A stretch of 64,000 nt of DNA, taken from assembly GCF_012847335.1 (NCBI RefSeq), contig NZ_JABBDX010000001.1, positions 62,001-126,000 of the forward strand, written 5' to 3'. Positions 26,043-34,560 of the stretch are shown piece by piece (position 1 is the stretch's first letter; every line of letters starts with the position of its first letter). Position numbers and translations under genes: made by a program. This DNA is from Psychrobacter sp. MF31 (lineage in GTDB: Bacteria > Pseudomonadota > Gammaproteobacteria > Pseudomonadales > Moraxellaceae). A model generated the notes under the pieces. That model was not told the DNA's origin. It worked only from the letters and a program-made list of their open reading frames with translations, and ran no database searches.

Positions 26043-26813
26043 TTAAACCAAGTTTTCTTGCTCAGCGACTGAAATCTGCGTATTTTGCCAAACGTCCAAT
26101 AAAAAGTCGCGGTCAACAAGGCAGCTTTGGTGGGTAAATATTGCTTTCGCCGCTTTTTGGCTTCGCTCATTAACAGGCAAGTTAAAAGCATTTTGCAAGC
26201 GCTCATGAACCTTTTCGCCTGTCATATCAAAGCCATCAATCGCGTAGCGCCAGTGACAGCATAGCAGCGTCCCGCCTGATACCAAGTGCTTTTGCACCCA
26301 GTTAATGACGATATCAATATCAGCGGCAGATAGATAATATAAAATCTCGCTAATAACAATTAAATCAAAAGTTGATTGATGCGCCTTATTTGTTGAAGCG
26401 CCATGTTGAGATTTTGGTAAATCTGACAATACTTTTGGAATAATGCCTTGAATCACTTGAACATAGGACGCCTTTACCAAGCGCTGTTTTGCTAAGTGCA
26501 CGGCGTGGCGGTTACCATCGATACAGACCAAGCTTTGACAGCGATCGGCAAGCAGCTCACTAAACACACCATTGCCGCAGCCAAGCTCAATGGCGCGCTT
26601 GTATTGACTTTGCGGCAGTAGCGATAGACAAATATCGCGCTTTCTTTTTTCATACCAACGGGTTTGGTAGTGCCACGGGTCTTTATTACCTTCATAAAGC
26701 GCATCAAAGTAGGACTCTGAATACTCAGAGGCGTGGTCATTTTTTATGGTTTCCGCCGCGTTTAATCGGTTGGTAAGGTTCATGGGCGTGATGGCATCAA
26801 TCGCGTGAGTCAT
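26043..26813 (-). CDS. SAM-dependent methyltransferase (NodS-like)
   Basis: This class I methyltransferase has motif I in AIELGCGNGVFSELLADRC near residue 95, followed by LVCIDGNRHAVHLAKQRL and a DLIVISEILYYLS post-motif. The N-terminal SYFDALYEGNKDPWHYQTRWYEKRKRD resembles NodS-type N-methyltransferases. The start at 26813 has a GGGAGG site nine bases upstream and overlaps the PIG-L gene by 17 bases. A longer frame to 26948 lies wholly inside PIG-L and lacks support. A methyltransferase directly coupled to a deacetylase fits N-methylation of the freed amino group (inference). Confidence 0.85.
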   Translation of the reverse strand: MTHAIDAITPMNLTNRLNAAETIKNDHASEYSESYFDALYEGNKDPWHYQTRWYEKRKRDICLSLLPQSQYKRAIELGCGNGVFSELLADRCQSLVCIDGNRHAVHLAKQRLVKASYVQVIQGIIPKVLSDLPKSQHGASTNKAHQSTFDLIVISEILYYLSAADIDIVINWVQKHLVSGGTLLCCHWRYAIDGFDMTGEKVHERLQNAFNLPVNERSQKAAKAIFTHQSCLVDRDFLLDVWQNTQISVAEQENLV

Positions 26814-27651
26814 GTAAATAAACCTCCCAACGTTGGCTGATTCTGGCAATAGTTTTTTCAGATAATATCGGTGGATTTCCAGTGCTTTGATCGGTGGTAA
26901 TTTGACTGGTAAAACAAGAAATGGCGGCTGATTTATGCTGTAATTCATCGGCGGTTAAGTCAAGTCTGAGCGCGTTTTGCCAAGGGATTCGGGGGTCATT
27001 GGGTTGTGCCCAATGCCATGCCCAAATCAGCACTTGATAGCAGTGCAGGTGATGGGCTTTGGCAAAGTTTGCCACCACTTGACCTGTGGCTTCGTGGTCG
27101 GGGTGACCATCATGGACAAATGGCGTCACTAAAATATCATCAGAGTGAATTAAATCAGTCAGCTGATCAATAAACTTTACTTTTTGAGAAAATACGTCAC
27201 CATCGGTTAAATCAAGATGAACCGTTGTCACTTGCTGCGCTATTTTCAAAGCTTTAAGAGCAGCAACGCTTTCTTGCGGTCGGATGATGCCAAGCTTATT
27301 TGGCGGATAAATGCTAGAGTCTGGATGGCTTTGAGTTCCGCGCGTCACATAAACGATCAGGATGGGATTGCCATTGGCAGTAAGCTGTTGCAGCAGTCCA
27401 CCGCAGCCCAAAATTTCATCGTCAGGATGCGGGGCAAAAATACAAACGCGCTTGTTCGGTGCAAAGTGTTTTGTGACGTCTAATCGTGACAAATTATGCA
27501 GACCTCGCCAATTTTGCCAGTCCTCGCTGCTTGTACCTTCGCCTTCAATAATACGATCGCCAACGATCGGATGAAGCGTGATTTCAGCCGTGTTTTTTTG
27601 CTTTCCATTATCTAAATCAAGGTCGACTTTTGATGGTGTTACAGTTGCCAT
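26797..27651 (-). CDS. PIG-L family deacetylase
   Basis: PIG-L/LmbE proteins are zinc-dependent hydrolases that remove acetyl groups from N-acetylglucosamine-type substrates. The metal motif CIFAPHPDDEILGCGGLLQQL lies near residue 75, and the later zinc ligand region is VTPFVHDGHPDHEATGQVV near residue 185. It overlaps the methyltransferase downstream and the acyl-CoA dehydrogenase-like gene upstream (13 bases), so the three are translationally coupled. In related bacteria PIG-L and methyltransferase domains are, from memory, sometimes found as one fused protein, which would support a joint reaction. Confidence 0.88.
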   Translation of the reverse strand: MATVTPSKVDLDLDNGKQKNTAEITLHPIVGDRIIEGEGTSSEDWQNWRGLHNLSRLDVTKHFAPNKRVCIFAPHPDDEILGCGGLLQQLTANGNPILIVYVTRGTQSHPDSSIYPPNKLGIIRPQESVAALKALKIAQQVTTVHLDLTDGDVFSQKVKFIDQLTDLIHSDDILVTPFVHDGHPDHEATGQVVANFAKAHHLHCYQVLIWAWHWAQPNDPRIPWQNALRLDLTADELQHKSAAISCFTSQITTDQSTGNPPILSEKTIARISQRWEVYLHDSRD

Positions 27652-28715
27652 AAGCGCTCCTGATCTTGTTTTGAACTCAGCTCTTTTTGCAGCTTAGCGG
27701 TCAATTCACCGATGTTTTGCCAATCAAACGCGCCGTGGCTTTGACGGATAAATACGCTCAAATCGGCTGATAACCTTGCAAAATGTGCTTGCGTACAAAA
27801 TGGCGCCGCACCCAACGCTTGCCCAACGGTGTCTAAAACTTGCCGCGCGACTTGTTCAGTATTTGCTCGCAGTTGCCGAATGCTAAGCTCATGATTGCTA
27901 TCCGGTTTTGTATCAATTAAATTAGCAACATAATAAAAATACTGCTGATTGGTTGACAATGCAGTAGCAAGTTGACCTAAATACATCGCTTTATAATCGT
28001 GGGGCTTTTTTTGATAAGCGGTGATTAAATAATCCGCTAATGACGTTGCCGCTCCAAACCAACAAGCGGCAACGCCTGCTGCCCCATACCAAAATCCTAC
28101 GCGGTCTAAATATGCATTTGCTGTACCGACAAGGCGCGCAGCAACACCATCAAACTGGATGGTTGCGGTATCGGTCGCTTGCATTCCGACCGCTTGCCAA
28201 GGGCTATTGTCAATAGCAATCCCAGATTGCGCCATATTGACCATAACCAGTTGTGATTTCCCTGCTGCATCGCGATAAGTCAGCAGCCCAAAATCAACGA
28301 GATTTGCCCCTGAGCACCACGCTTTATTGCCAAAAATCTTACCATTGTCAAAGCGAATCGGATCAGAATGACCTTCAGCAGCCCAAACTGCCCACAAGCC
28401 TTGAGCTTTAACATCATCCACTTCATGCAAAATGCTCAAAGCATCTAAGTGCGACTCAAACCACTTAGCAATCGTTAAATCAAGCCCTGCCACAAACGCC
28501 AAAATTTGCCAACGTAATAACGTTTTTGAGCCGCTATTGACCATACCGCTTGCAGGATGAGGAATGCGATCACTAAAGCCGATCAATGTATTTAATACCG
28601 AATGCCGTAATTCATCAGTCATCAAGACATTTTTGGCATCTTTCTCGGTAGTGATTTCAGCAACCGCTGCTCTAATTTCGCTGAGTAAATGATGTTTGGT
28701 CGCGCTTTGCCGCAT
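27639..28715 (-). CDS. Acyl-CoA dehydrogenase-like flavoprotein
   Basis: The 358-residue protein has the acyl-CoA dehydrogenase layout: a helical N-domain, a middle beta domain (LWAVWAAEGHSDPIRFDNGKIFGNKAWCSGANLVDFGLLTYRD, where FAD-contacting residues lie) and a C-terminal helical domain. The usual catalytic glutamate motif is not obvious, and the protein is shorter than fatty-acid-degrading members, so it may act on a non-CoA substrate. It is the first gene of the four-gene cluster that continues with PIG-L, methyltransferase and GT2. Confidence 0.75.
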   Translation of the reverse strand: MRQSATKHHLLSEIRAAVAEITTEKDAKNVLMTDELRHSVLNTLIGFSDRIPHPASGMVNSGSKTLLRWQILAFVAGLDLTIAKWFESHLDALSILHEVDDVKAQGLWAVWAAEGHSDPIRFDNGKIFGNKAWCSGANLVDFGLLTYRDAAGKSQLVMVNMAQSGIAIDNSPWQAVGMQATDTATIQFDGVAARLVGTANAYLDRVGFWYGAAGVAACWFGAATSLADYLITAYQKKPHDYKAMYLGQLATALSTNQQYFYYVANLIDTKPDSNHELSIRQLRANTEQVARQVLDTVGQALGAAPFCTQAHFARLSADLSVFIRQSHGAFDWQNIGELTAKLQKELSSKQDQERLWQL

Positions 28716-28827
28716 ATTGACTTCCTATTTTTTAAATTTATTGTTTTTAAATTTATTGTTATTTTTATAATTTTCTAATTGATCTAGTCATAATTAAGTA
28801 GTCGCAAAACTTTTAAGCTTCTTCAGT

Positions 28828-30330
28828 TTAGCTATTTTTTAAATATAAATCGGCTAAAAATCGTTGCTGCCACTGCTGCAAGTCCTCTTCTTTTAAACCT
28901 TGTAGCAATGTTTGGTGGCGCGCTTTGCGCTCGGCTTGCGGCATCGTTAGCGCCAAATTTAAGCCATCCATCACGCTTTGAGGCTGGTGTGGGTCGATCA
29001 GGACGGCTGCCTGCATTTGCTCAGCGGCGCCCGCATATTTTGACAATACTAAAACCCCAGGATTTTCACTATCTTGAGCCGCAATATATTCTTTGGCAAC
29101 TAAGTTCATGCCATCTTTAAGCGAATTTACCCAGCAAACATCGCTTTGCCAAAACGCCGCCATAAGATCCGTGCGGTTTAGTACTTTTTCGCTATACGTA
29201 ATGGGCTTCCATTGATGGAAACGCTCATCACGACTCACATTGTTTAAGGCAAATTCTTGATTGACCTGAGCAACGGCTTGGTTAACGTTTTTATAAAGCC
29301 GTTGATAAATCAGCAAATCTAAACGGCTTGGGCAAGCAATTTGAAACAAGTCAAGCTGCTGCTGATATTCTGGATAACGTTGCAAAAACTTTTGATACGC
29401 TGAAAAACGCTCTAGCAGCCCTTTAGAATAATCGATCCGATCAACGGCAATAATTTGCTGAGCCTTAGCTTTTGTAGCGTTTGTTGTTGGCAGATTATGG
29501 TCGGTTTTAGCGTTAAATCGTGGTAAATCTTGAACTTCTTGCTGAATTTTTGCGACATTGATGCCGATAGGGTAAGCATCAATTGCTAAATGGTGGCAAG
29601 TATCATAATTCAGGTTAAGGGTTAAGCTGCCTTGATCTTGATTGTCGCTAACAAGCTGATCGGCTAAATAGTGGCGCATGACAGTTAGGCAGTTGGCTTT
29701 ATCGCGCTGCGACTGGACACCCAAAACATCATAATAGGCAAGGTGCGCAATCAGATCAGGGCTTTGTTTAAGTTGTTGCCAATAGGGCAAAGCAGCAAAC
29801 GGCACATGCAAAAAAAAGCCAATTCGGTTTTTGATACCAAGCTTACGGCAGTGATATGCCACGCTTAAAAAATGATAATCATGAACCCAAATCACATCAT
29901 CAGGCTGAATAATTCGTTTTAACTGCTCAGCAAATAGTCGGTTTACCTCCTGATATCCAGCGTCATCCATCGGGTTTTGAGAGATTAACTCTGGATTTTC
30001 ATGCAACAACGACCAAAGCACATTATTCGCAAAGCCGCAGTAAAAATGCTGATATTGCTTGGCAGTTAGCGCGGTGGTGACGTAGCTAAGATCGGCTTTG
30101 ATATTGGTAAAATTAGCGCTCGTTGATGCTGAATGGGAGATTTGGCGAAACTGATTGGTCGGACAACTGCTCAAGCTCGCCCCATCGCTATGGATCACTT
30201 CACCATCCCAGCCCATCCAAATTGCAGGCTGCTCAATCAAAACATCGCTTAATGCTACTGCAAGACCACCTGCCATTGGCTGATTGTCAGGAAGCTTGAC
30301 GCGATTGGATAAGACGATTAATCGGCTCAT
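28828..30330 (-). CDS. otsA: Trehalose-6-phosphate synthase
   Basis: OtsA (GT20) joins UDP-glucose and glucose-6-phosphate. Motifs: LIVLSNRVKLPDNQPMAGGLAVAL at the N-terminus (donor loop), WVHDYHFLSVAYHCRK near residue 148, IAVDRIDYSKGLLERFSAYQKFL near 300 and VNSLKDGMNLVAKEYIAAQ near 405. Length (500 aa) is typical. It overlaps otsB by four bases (ATGA). Trehalose from this pair serves in osmotic, cold and desiccation tolerance. Confidence 0.95.
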   Translation of the reverse strand: MSRLIVLSNRVKLPDNQPMAGGLAVALSDVLIEQPAIWMGWDGEVIHSDGASLSSCPTNQFRQISHSASTSANFTNIKADLSYVTTALTAKQYQHFYCGFANNVLWSLLHENPELISQNPMDDAGYQEVNRLFAEQLKRIIQPDDVIWVHDYHFLSVAYHCRKLGIKNRIGFFLHVPFAALPYWQQLKQSPDLIAHLAYYDVLGVQSQRDKANCLTVMRHYLADQLVSDNQDQGSLTLNLNYDTCHHLAIDAYPIGINVAKIQQEVQDLPRFNAKTDHNLPTTNATKAKAQQIIAVDRIDYSKGLLERFSAYQKFLQRYPEYQQQLDLFQIACPSRLDLLIYQRLYKNVNQAVAQVNQEFALNNVSRDERFHQWKPITYSEKVLNRTDLMAAFWQSDVCWVNSLKDGMNLVAKEYIAAQDSENPGVLVLSKYAGAAEQMQAAVLIDPHQPQSVMDGLNLALTMPQAERKARHQTLLQGLKEEDLQQWQQRFLADLYLKNS

Positions 30331-31250
30331 ATGTCATGCCTCCTTGTTTTATTGTTAAAATCAGACGTTGACGTGATTAAAGTATTGGGAGGGTTGATAG
30401 GGCGTTGGCAAAAGCTTAAAAAGCTTTCAAGAAAACTTGTTACCTCAGCAATATCGCGCAAATGGTAGCGAGCAAAGGTCGGATCATCACCAACTTTTAT
30501 TCCCAAGCCATTTATCGCATCTGAGCGTTTTTTTATAGTGCCATTTTCGGTCAGCTCTTCACCTTGAACCGCCAAAAATCCTACCTCATCGGTGACGTCA
30601 TCGCCTATAAAGATAGGGCAAATATTATCGCAGTCGGGTAGGGTATCAAATAGCGCTAAAATCGCCCCGCCTTTATTAACGCCTTTTGGCACCAACTCCC
30701 AAACATACTTTCCTGATTTTAACTCCCAATTTGGATAATCTTTTACTAGATCTTCCATGATGCCAAAAGCAGTATCCGCTAAGAGAGGATGTTCCCGAAA
30801 ATGCAAAGCCACGGAGAAAGGCTTATTTTCTATTCTTAACTCAGGATAAGGCAAACAACATTGAGAAATGCTATTTTTGATCGCTGTCAGCTCCGCAATA
30901 TCAATGAAAATGGAAGTTAATTTGCTATTGCCGCTGTTATCAATAGCAATCTCTAAACCATGAGTTGCTGCAATTGGCAATTGTAATGAAGACAGCATTT
31001 TTTTCGCTTCAATCAGACTGCGACCTGTCACCGCAGCGATCATCACGCCTTGCTGCTGAATTTTTTGCAAAAGGGTAAGGGTTGCTTTAGGAATAAAGCT
31101 TTGTTTTGGATCAAGAGTAAATTCAGCAAGCGTCCCATCTATATCTAAAAATAAACAATAGTTTTGATTGGTAGGTAAATAGGTCGCAATTTGGCTTGGC
31201 TGAAGCTGAATTGCTTTTGTTTTGACGGGCGTATTATTGGCAGCAGTCAC
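30327..31250 (-). CDS. otsB: Trehalose-6-phosphate phosphatase
   Basis: OtsB is a HAD-family phosphatase that releases trehalose from trehalose-6-phosphate. The catalytic motif is CLFLDIDGTLAEFT near residue 33 (DxDGT), motif III is NKGGAILALFD near 195, and motif IV is PIFIGDDVTDEVGF near 215. At 307 residues it is about 40 longer than E. coli OtsB because of extensions at both ends. It is the first gene of the otsBA pair; its promoter lies in the AT-rich region above 31250. Confidence 0.94.
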   Translation of the reverse strand: MTAANNTPVKTKAIQLQPSQIATYLPTNQNYCLFLDIDGTLAEFTLDPKQSFIPKATLTLLQKIQQQGVMIAAVTGRSLIEAKKMLSSLQLPIAATHGLEIAIDNSGNSKLTSIFIDIAELTAIKNSISQCCLPYPELRIENKPFSVALHFREHPLLADTAFGIMEDLVKDYPNWELKSGKYVWELVPKGVNKGGAILALFDTLPDCDNICPIFIGDDVTDEVGFLAVQGEELTENGTIKKRSDAINGLGIKVGDDPTFARYHLRDIAEVTSFLESFLSFCQRPINPPNTLITSTSDFNNKTRRHDI

Positions 31251-31528
31251 ACTTTTCCCTTTTTAATAAAAAATGGTCTTTTGAGCTAATTTAATTAAAT
31301 ATGAGATAAGTGAGCTGCTAAAAAGCAGTAAGCAAGAGCAGACAAACTTAGATTTTAGTCTGCCATGGTTTAAGGGATGCAACGATAGCAAGAATGCTTC
31401 ATTTAGCAGCAGTTGTGTAACATTGGAATTTTTAAAAGAAAAGTATAGCCGTAAGCTTTAGGAATTCATTGGAGAAAATTTGCTAGCTAATTTATGAGTA
31501 ATGACCGTAATTTTAAAATAATAAGACA

Positions 31529-31562
31529 AAAAAAAGCCCCACTTTAAAGTGAGGCTTTTTTA
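31529..31562 (-). terminator. Intrinsic terminator downstream of the tRNA-Gly relic
   Basis: A near-perfect hairpin (AAAAAAGCCCCACTTT / AAAGTGAGGCTTTTTT) with runs of A and T on both sides. On the minus strand it lies directly after the 3' end of the tRNA relic, as a normal tRNA terminator would. Confidence 0.85.
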
Positions 31563-31567
31563 AAATT

Positions 31568-31599
31568 TGGAGCGGGATACCCCGACCTTGGCAAGGACG
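31568..31599 (-). pseudogene. Relic of a tRNA-Gly(GCC) gene, 3' half with the T-arm deleted
   Basis: Read on the minus strand, this stretch contains an intact Gly anticodon arm (CCTTGCCAAGG, anticodon GCC) and an intact acceptor 3' strand ending in TCCCGCTCCA. The roughly 17 bases that should form the T-arm between them are missing, and the 5' half (D-arm and acceptor 5' strand) is absent. The terminator still lies right behind it. It cannot encode a working tRNA. It marks the border where the accessory DNA begins, so the original tRNA-Gly gene or its anticodon arm was probably an integration target. Confidence 0.75.
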
Positions 31600-31627
31600 T
31601 AAACCAAAGTTATATTAAATTTATATA

Positions 31628-31667
31628 AGCTATAAGCCTTTATATTAAAGACTTGTAGCTTTTTTTA
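31628..31667 (+). terminator. Plus-strand intrinsic terminator before the recombinase module
   Basis: A nine-base stem (AGCTATAAG / CTTGTAGCT, one G-U pair) followed by seven T. No gene precedes it on this strand, so it may insulate the island from readthrough or be the remains of a lost gene. Confidence 0.6.
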
Positions 31668-31799
31668 TTCTAAATATTTTAATAAAAAATTAAGTCAATT
31701 TAAGGTACTAATATATTTATGGTCACTATAAAATTATGGTAGGATGACACCAACCAAAAATTTATCTATACCTCCTCTATCGATAATAAGAGATTGATC

Positions 31800-32351
31800 A
31801 TGGTGAAGCGTACTAAAAAAGTAGTGAGGCGAAGCGTCAAAAGCGTTGCCATAAAAAACAATTTAGTAGTGCACGCATGTGCCAACAAACCTTATCAGAT
31901 ATTCTGCGAATTGTTCGATGCTGAGATTAATGGGTTTTCTACAGATAGGACACTATTATTAGAAGTCGTTGAAATAGACAAGCATTATTATTTTTTTGAG
32001 GATTTTAGAGAAGTTGGTTTGCTACTGAACGGCACTGAAATGTCTATTAGAAGAGTGGATTTTTCGAATGCAGAAATCGAGCGCCGCGCCTGGTCTTGCC
32101 TTATGAGTGAGTTTATAAAGTTAGATCCTATCAACCCAAAAATTTTTGAGGCTATAAAAAGCAGTATGCCTGCTCAGGTGCAACAAGCGCTATTTAATAA
32201 GTCCCTGACTATAGAGCGCATTTTGGAAATTAAAGGTCTCAAGCGTCATCACTACGACTATCAAGCCAGTCTATATCGTAATCAGCAGCCCAATAAAATA
32301 CCATCTTTCTCTGAACTCATTGCTGAGGTACGCCATGTCGATAGTAGATGA
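31800..32351 (+). CDS. Small protein of recombinase module, copy 1 (unknown family)
   Basis: This 183-residue basic-then-mixed protein is not recognised. It is clearly a diverged homologue of the protein at 36295: both share an N-terminal NLxVH segment, a YFFxDF motif near residue 65 (YYFFEDF here), an ERRAW/QRLAW helix near 100, a Pro-x-x-Phe-x-Ala stretch and a C-terminal YQ. The ATG at 31800 has an AAGAG site; a TTG at 31794 is less likely. It overlaps the next gene by 17 bases. Its constant position before a recombinase-like pair suggests an accessory DNA-binding or regulatory role, which is inference only. Confidence 0.7.
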   Translation: MVKRTKKVVRRSVKSVAIKNNLVVHACANKPYQIFCELFDAEINGFSTDRTLLLEVVEIDKHYYFFEDFREVGLLLNGTEMSIRRVDFSNAEIERRAWSCLMSEFIKLDPINPKIFEAIKSSMPAQVQQALFNKSLTIERILEIKGLKRHHYDYQASLYRNQQPNKIPSFSELIAEVRHVDSR

Positions 32352-34560
32352 TGTGAAAAAGCTAATACCAGACTCTGATGATACCTATACGGAGGATCTT
32401 AGAAACTTCTTTTTGACTATAGCCAGTCTGGTGACAGATGATTTTATGGACATTGTAATTGAAACTAGGCATCTAGAGGTTTTAACCGCTGTACAGCTGC
32501 GACAAATATATGATTCCTATAATGGCAAATTGACTAAGCCTGGATATCCAACTCGAGCATTTATTGCTAGTACCTATCATCTACCAAATCTTGATACTAC
32601 CAATCCAAATAAAGAATGGATTTGGGTCGCAAAATTATGCCATTTACTTGTCTATTTTGGTCAAAATAATTTATCAAGACGTATTATTGAAACTACCGCT
32701 GAAGCTCGGAGGTGGATAGATTCAAAAAATATTAACCATGAGATTTGGCAGCACTGTTTAATGCTGCAGGCTGATACGCTAAAGACCACGTATAAAAAAT
32801 TTAAGAGTTATCGAGATGAGCTTGAGGATAAAAATGACATTAAGTTCAATGCATTTAGCAGAATATATCGCACTATTGATTTTGCATTTAATGAAAAAGA
32901 TAGTATAACGCGCGCTTCCACTGGTAGGAAAAATGGCAAGCAGAGAAAAATTAATGAACCAAGGACAGAACATGTAACGCAAACGGATATAGATGATGAT
33001 ACTGATGAGTTGGTATCAGTTACAAATTTTGAGAAATCAAAAAATGATAACGACATCAATCGTGAGCGATTAGATAATCCAATCCCTGATTTTACTTATA
33101 TTGAGCAGACAACGCTAAAAGAGACTGAGAAATTCTCAACAAATCAGATTTATCGAAGAACGCAAGCAAAATTTGCGCATGCAAATAAAAACGAGCGGTT
33201 CGTCAGTGGTAATATTCGGCAACTGCCACTAACAACTATTCAGAATATAATATCTAGATTATGGCAGTGGTTTGATGAATGTGATAGCGATAGAGAGAAA
33301 AAACGAGCGATAGCCTATTTGCTGCTGTCATTATATACAGGTCATTCAGTCGCTAGACTCGCTGAAGATATAAATAACAATAAAAAAGAAATCATTGATA
33401 TCAGTGCTCGTAAAAAAAAGTACGAATTTATTATTGATTTAGATATCACACCGCTGCGTATCAGAACAGCGGGAATAGAGTCCGTTATTGCTAACCGATT
33501 AACACAGTTCAAGGTGCCGCTACCTGATTCATTAGGCGCTTTTTTAACTTATAAAGGGCATCCTACTTCGTTAAACATTAATGAAATTATTGCTGATTTA
33601 CGAGCAGTTTTAGAGCTGCCAATTATCAGTTTGGGTAGGATTGAAAAGTCGCTCTACACAATTTTAATTCATGAAGTCAGTAGCAGTCAATTTGCCACTA
33701 TCATTACCTCACGAAACAGTAAAAAAAGAGCGGATATTTGGTATTGCTCACATAATATTGAGAAGATAGCAGACGTTTATCATAATGCAATTAAAATCCT
33801 TACAGCTCGTTGTCATAACAAGCTTATTGCCGTTGACTACTTATCTTCGGTTGAGCTTAGTAGTAACGCTTTAGGCAGTCAAAACAGCCCTGATTATCCT
33901 ATAGCCAGCTTATTTATGAATCATCTTTATAATAAGGTAATGACTACTGAAAATTATATTGAAAAATTCAACTTTTATAATCTGTGGCTGTGGCATGTGT
34001 CCCTTTTATTAACCTCAATAAGAGCAGTAGAAGGTGCGCCTGGTTATCTCAACCAAATGAATTTTGAGGCAGGTATCGCTTGGATTTCTGATAAAGAGGA
34101 GCGGGCGACAGGTAACAGTCAGCGCCTAGTGCCTATCTGCTCATTTTTGGCAGAAGCAGTTCAAAGCTTTTTAAAGTACTTAGCAAGTTTTGCTAAACGT
34201 TATGGACGCATAAATCCTAATCTTAGTGTTGAAGTTGATAAAATTTTGGCATCTGAGCGGCCATTGTTAAATTTTTTAGATGAAAAAGGCGACCTTAAGT
34301 CTTTGCGACCAGCTACCATTATTCAAGAACTGAGTGAGAATTTTCGTTTTAAGCCAGACTGGACACGTCATGTCGGACAACGGTTTTTACATGAATATGG
34401 GCTAGATGAAGCAATCATTTTAGCGATATTTGGTCATGAAATGATGGGGCAAGAAGCGTGGCGAAAAAACTCAGCTCTATCTATGGGGCACATATTATCT
34501 GCTAAACATGTTTATCAAGAAATGGTAGTGAAGCTAGAATTACAGCAGGTAGTTTTATGA
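32335..34560 (+). CDS. Degenerate tyrosine-recombinase-like protein of recombinase module, copy 1
   Basis: The 741-residue protein is homologous along its length to the product of 36847. Its C-terminal 200 residues look like a tyrosine recombinase fold: an arginine in TSIRAVEGAPGYL (near 560), RLVPICSFL in the place of the catalytic lysine hairpin, WTRHVGQRFL (near 677) in the place of HxLRH, and FGHE (near 700). The box II histidine is replaced by aspartate, and no tyrosine lies at the nucleophile position after GHE. It may be a structural partner rather than a strand-cutting enzyme. ATG at 32335 has a GAGG site; its stop overlaps the next start as ATGA. Confidence 0.72.
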   Translation: MSIVDDVKKLIPDSDDTYTEDLRNFFLTIASLVTDDFMDIVIETRHLEVLTAVQLRQIYDSYNGKLTKPGYPTRAFIASTYHLPNLDTTNPNKEWIWVAKLCHLLVYFGQNNLSRRIIETTAEARRWIDSKNINHEIWQHCLMLQADTLKTTYKKFKSYRDELEDKNDIKFNAFSRIYRTIDFAFNEKDSITRASTGRKNGKQRKINEPRTEHVTQTDIDDDTDELVSVTNFEKSKNDNDINRERLDNPIPDFTYIEQTTLKETEKFSTNQIYRRTQAKFAHANKNERFVSGNIRQLPLTTIQNIISRLWQWFDECDSDREKKRAIAYLLLSLYTGHSVARLAEDINNNKKEIIDISARKKKYEFIIDLDITPLRIRTAGIESVIANRLTQFKVPLPDSLGAFLTYKGHPTSLNINEIIADLRAVLELPIISLGRIEKSLYTILIHEVSSSQFATIITSRNSKKRADIWYCSHNIEKIADVYHNAIKILTARCHNKLIAVDYLSSVELSSNALGSQNSPDYPIASLFMNHLYNKVMTTENYIEKFNFYNLWLWHVSLLLTSIRAVEGAPGYLNQMNFEAGIAWISDKEERATGNSQRLVPICSFLAEAVQSFLKYLASFAKRYGRINPNLSVEVDKILASERPLLNFLDEKGDLKSLRPATIIQELSENFRFKPDWTRHVGQRFLHEYGLDEAIILAIFGHEMMGQEAWRKNSALSMGHILSAKHVYQEMVVKLELQQVVL

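Larger units (their letters stand above)
31251..31799. other. Non-coding junction between core chromosome and accessory island
   Basis: This 549-base region contains the otsB promoter on the minus strand, an intrinsic terminator (31529-31562), a truncated tRNA-Gly relic (31568-31599) and a plus-strand terminator (31628-31667). From about 31600 the DNA becomes much more AT-rich. It marks the left edge of the accessory region. No credible small ORF was found. Confidence 0.6.

Noticed and set aside
26814-26948. Extended N-terminus of the methyltransferase
   Set aside because: The extension lies entirely within the PIG-L coding sequence; the ATG at 26813 has a strong GGGAGG site.
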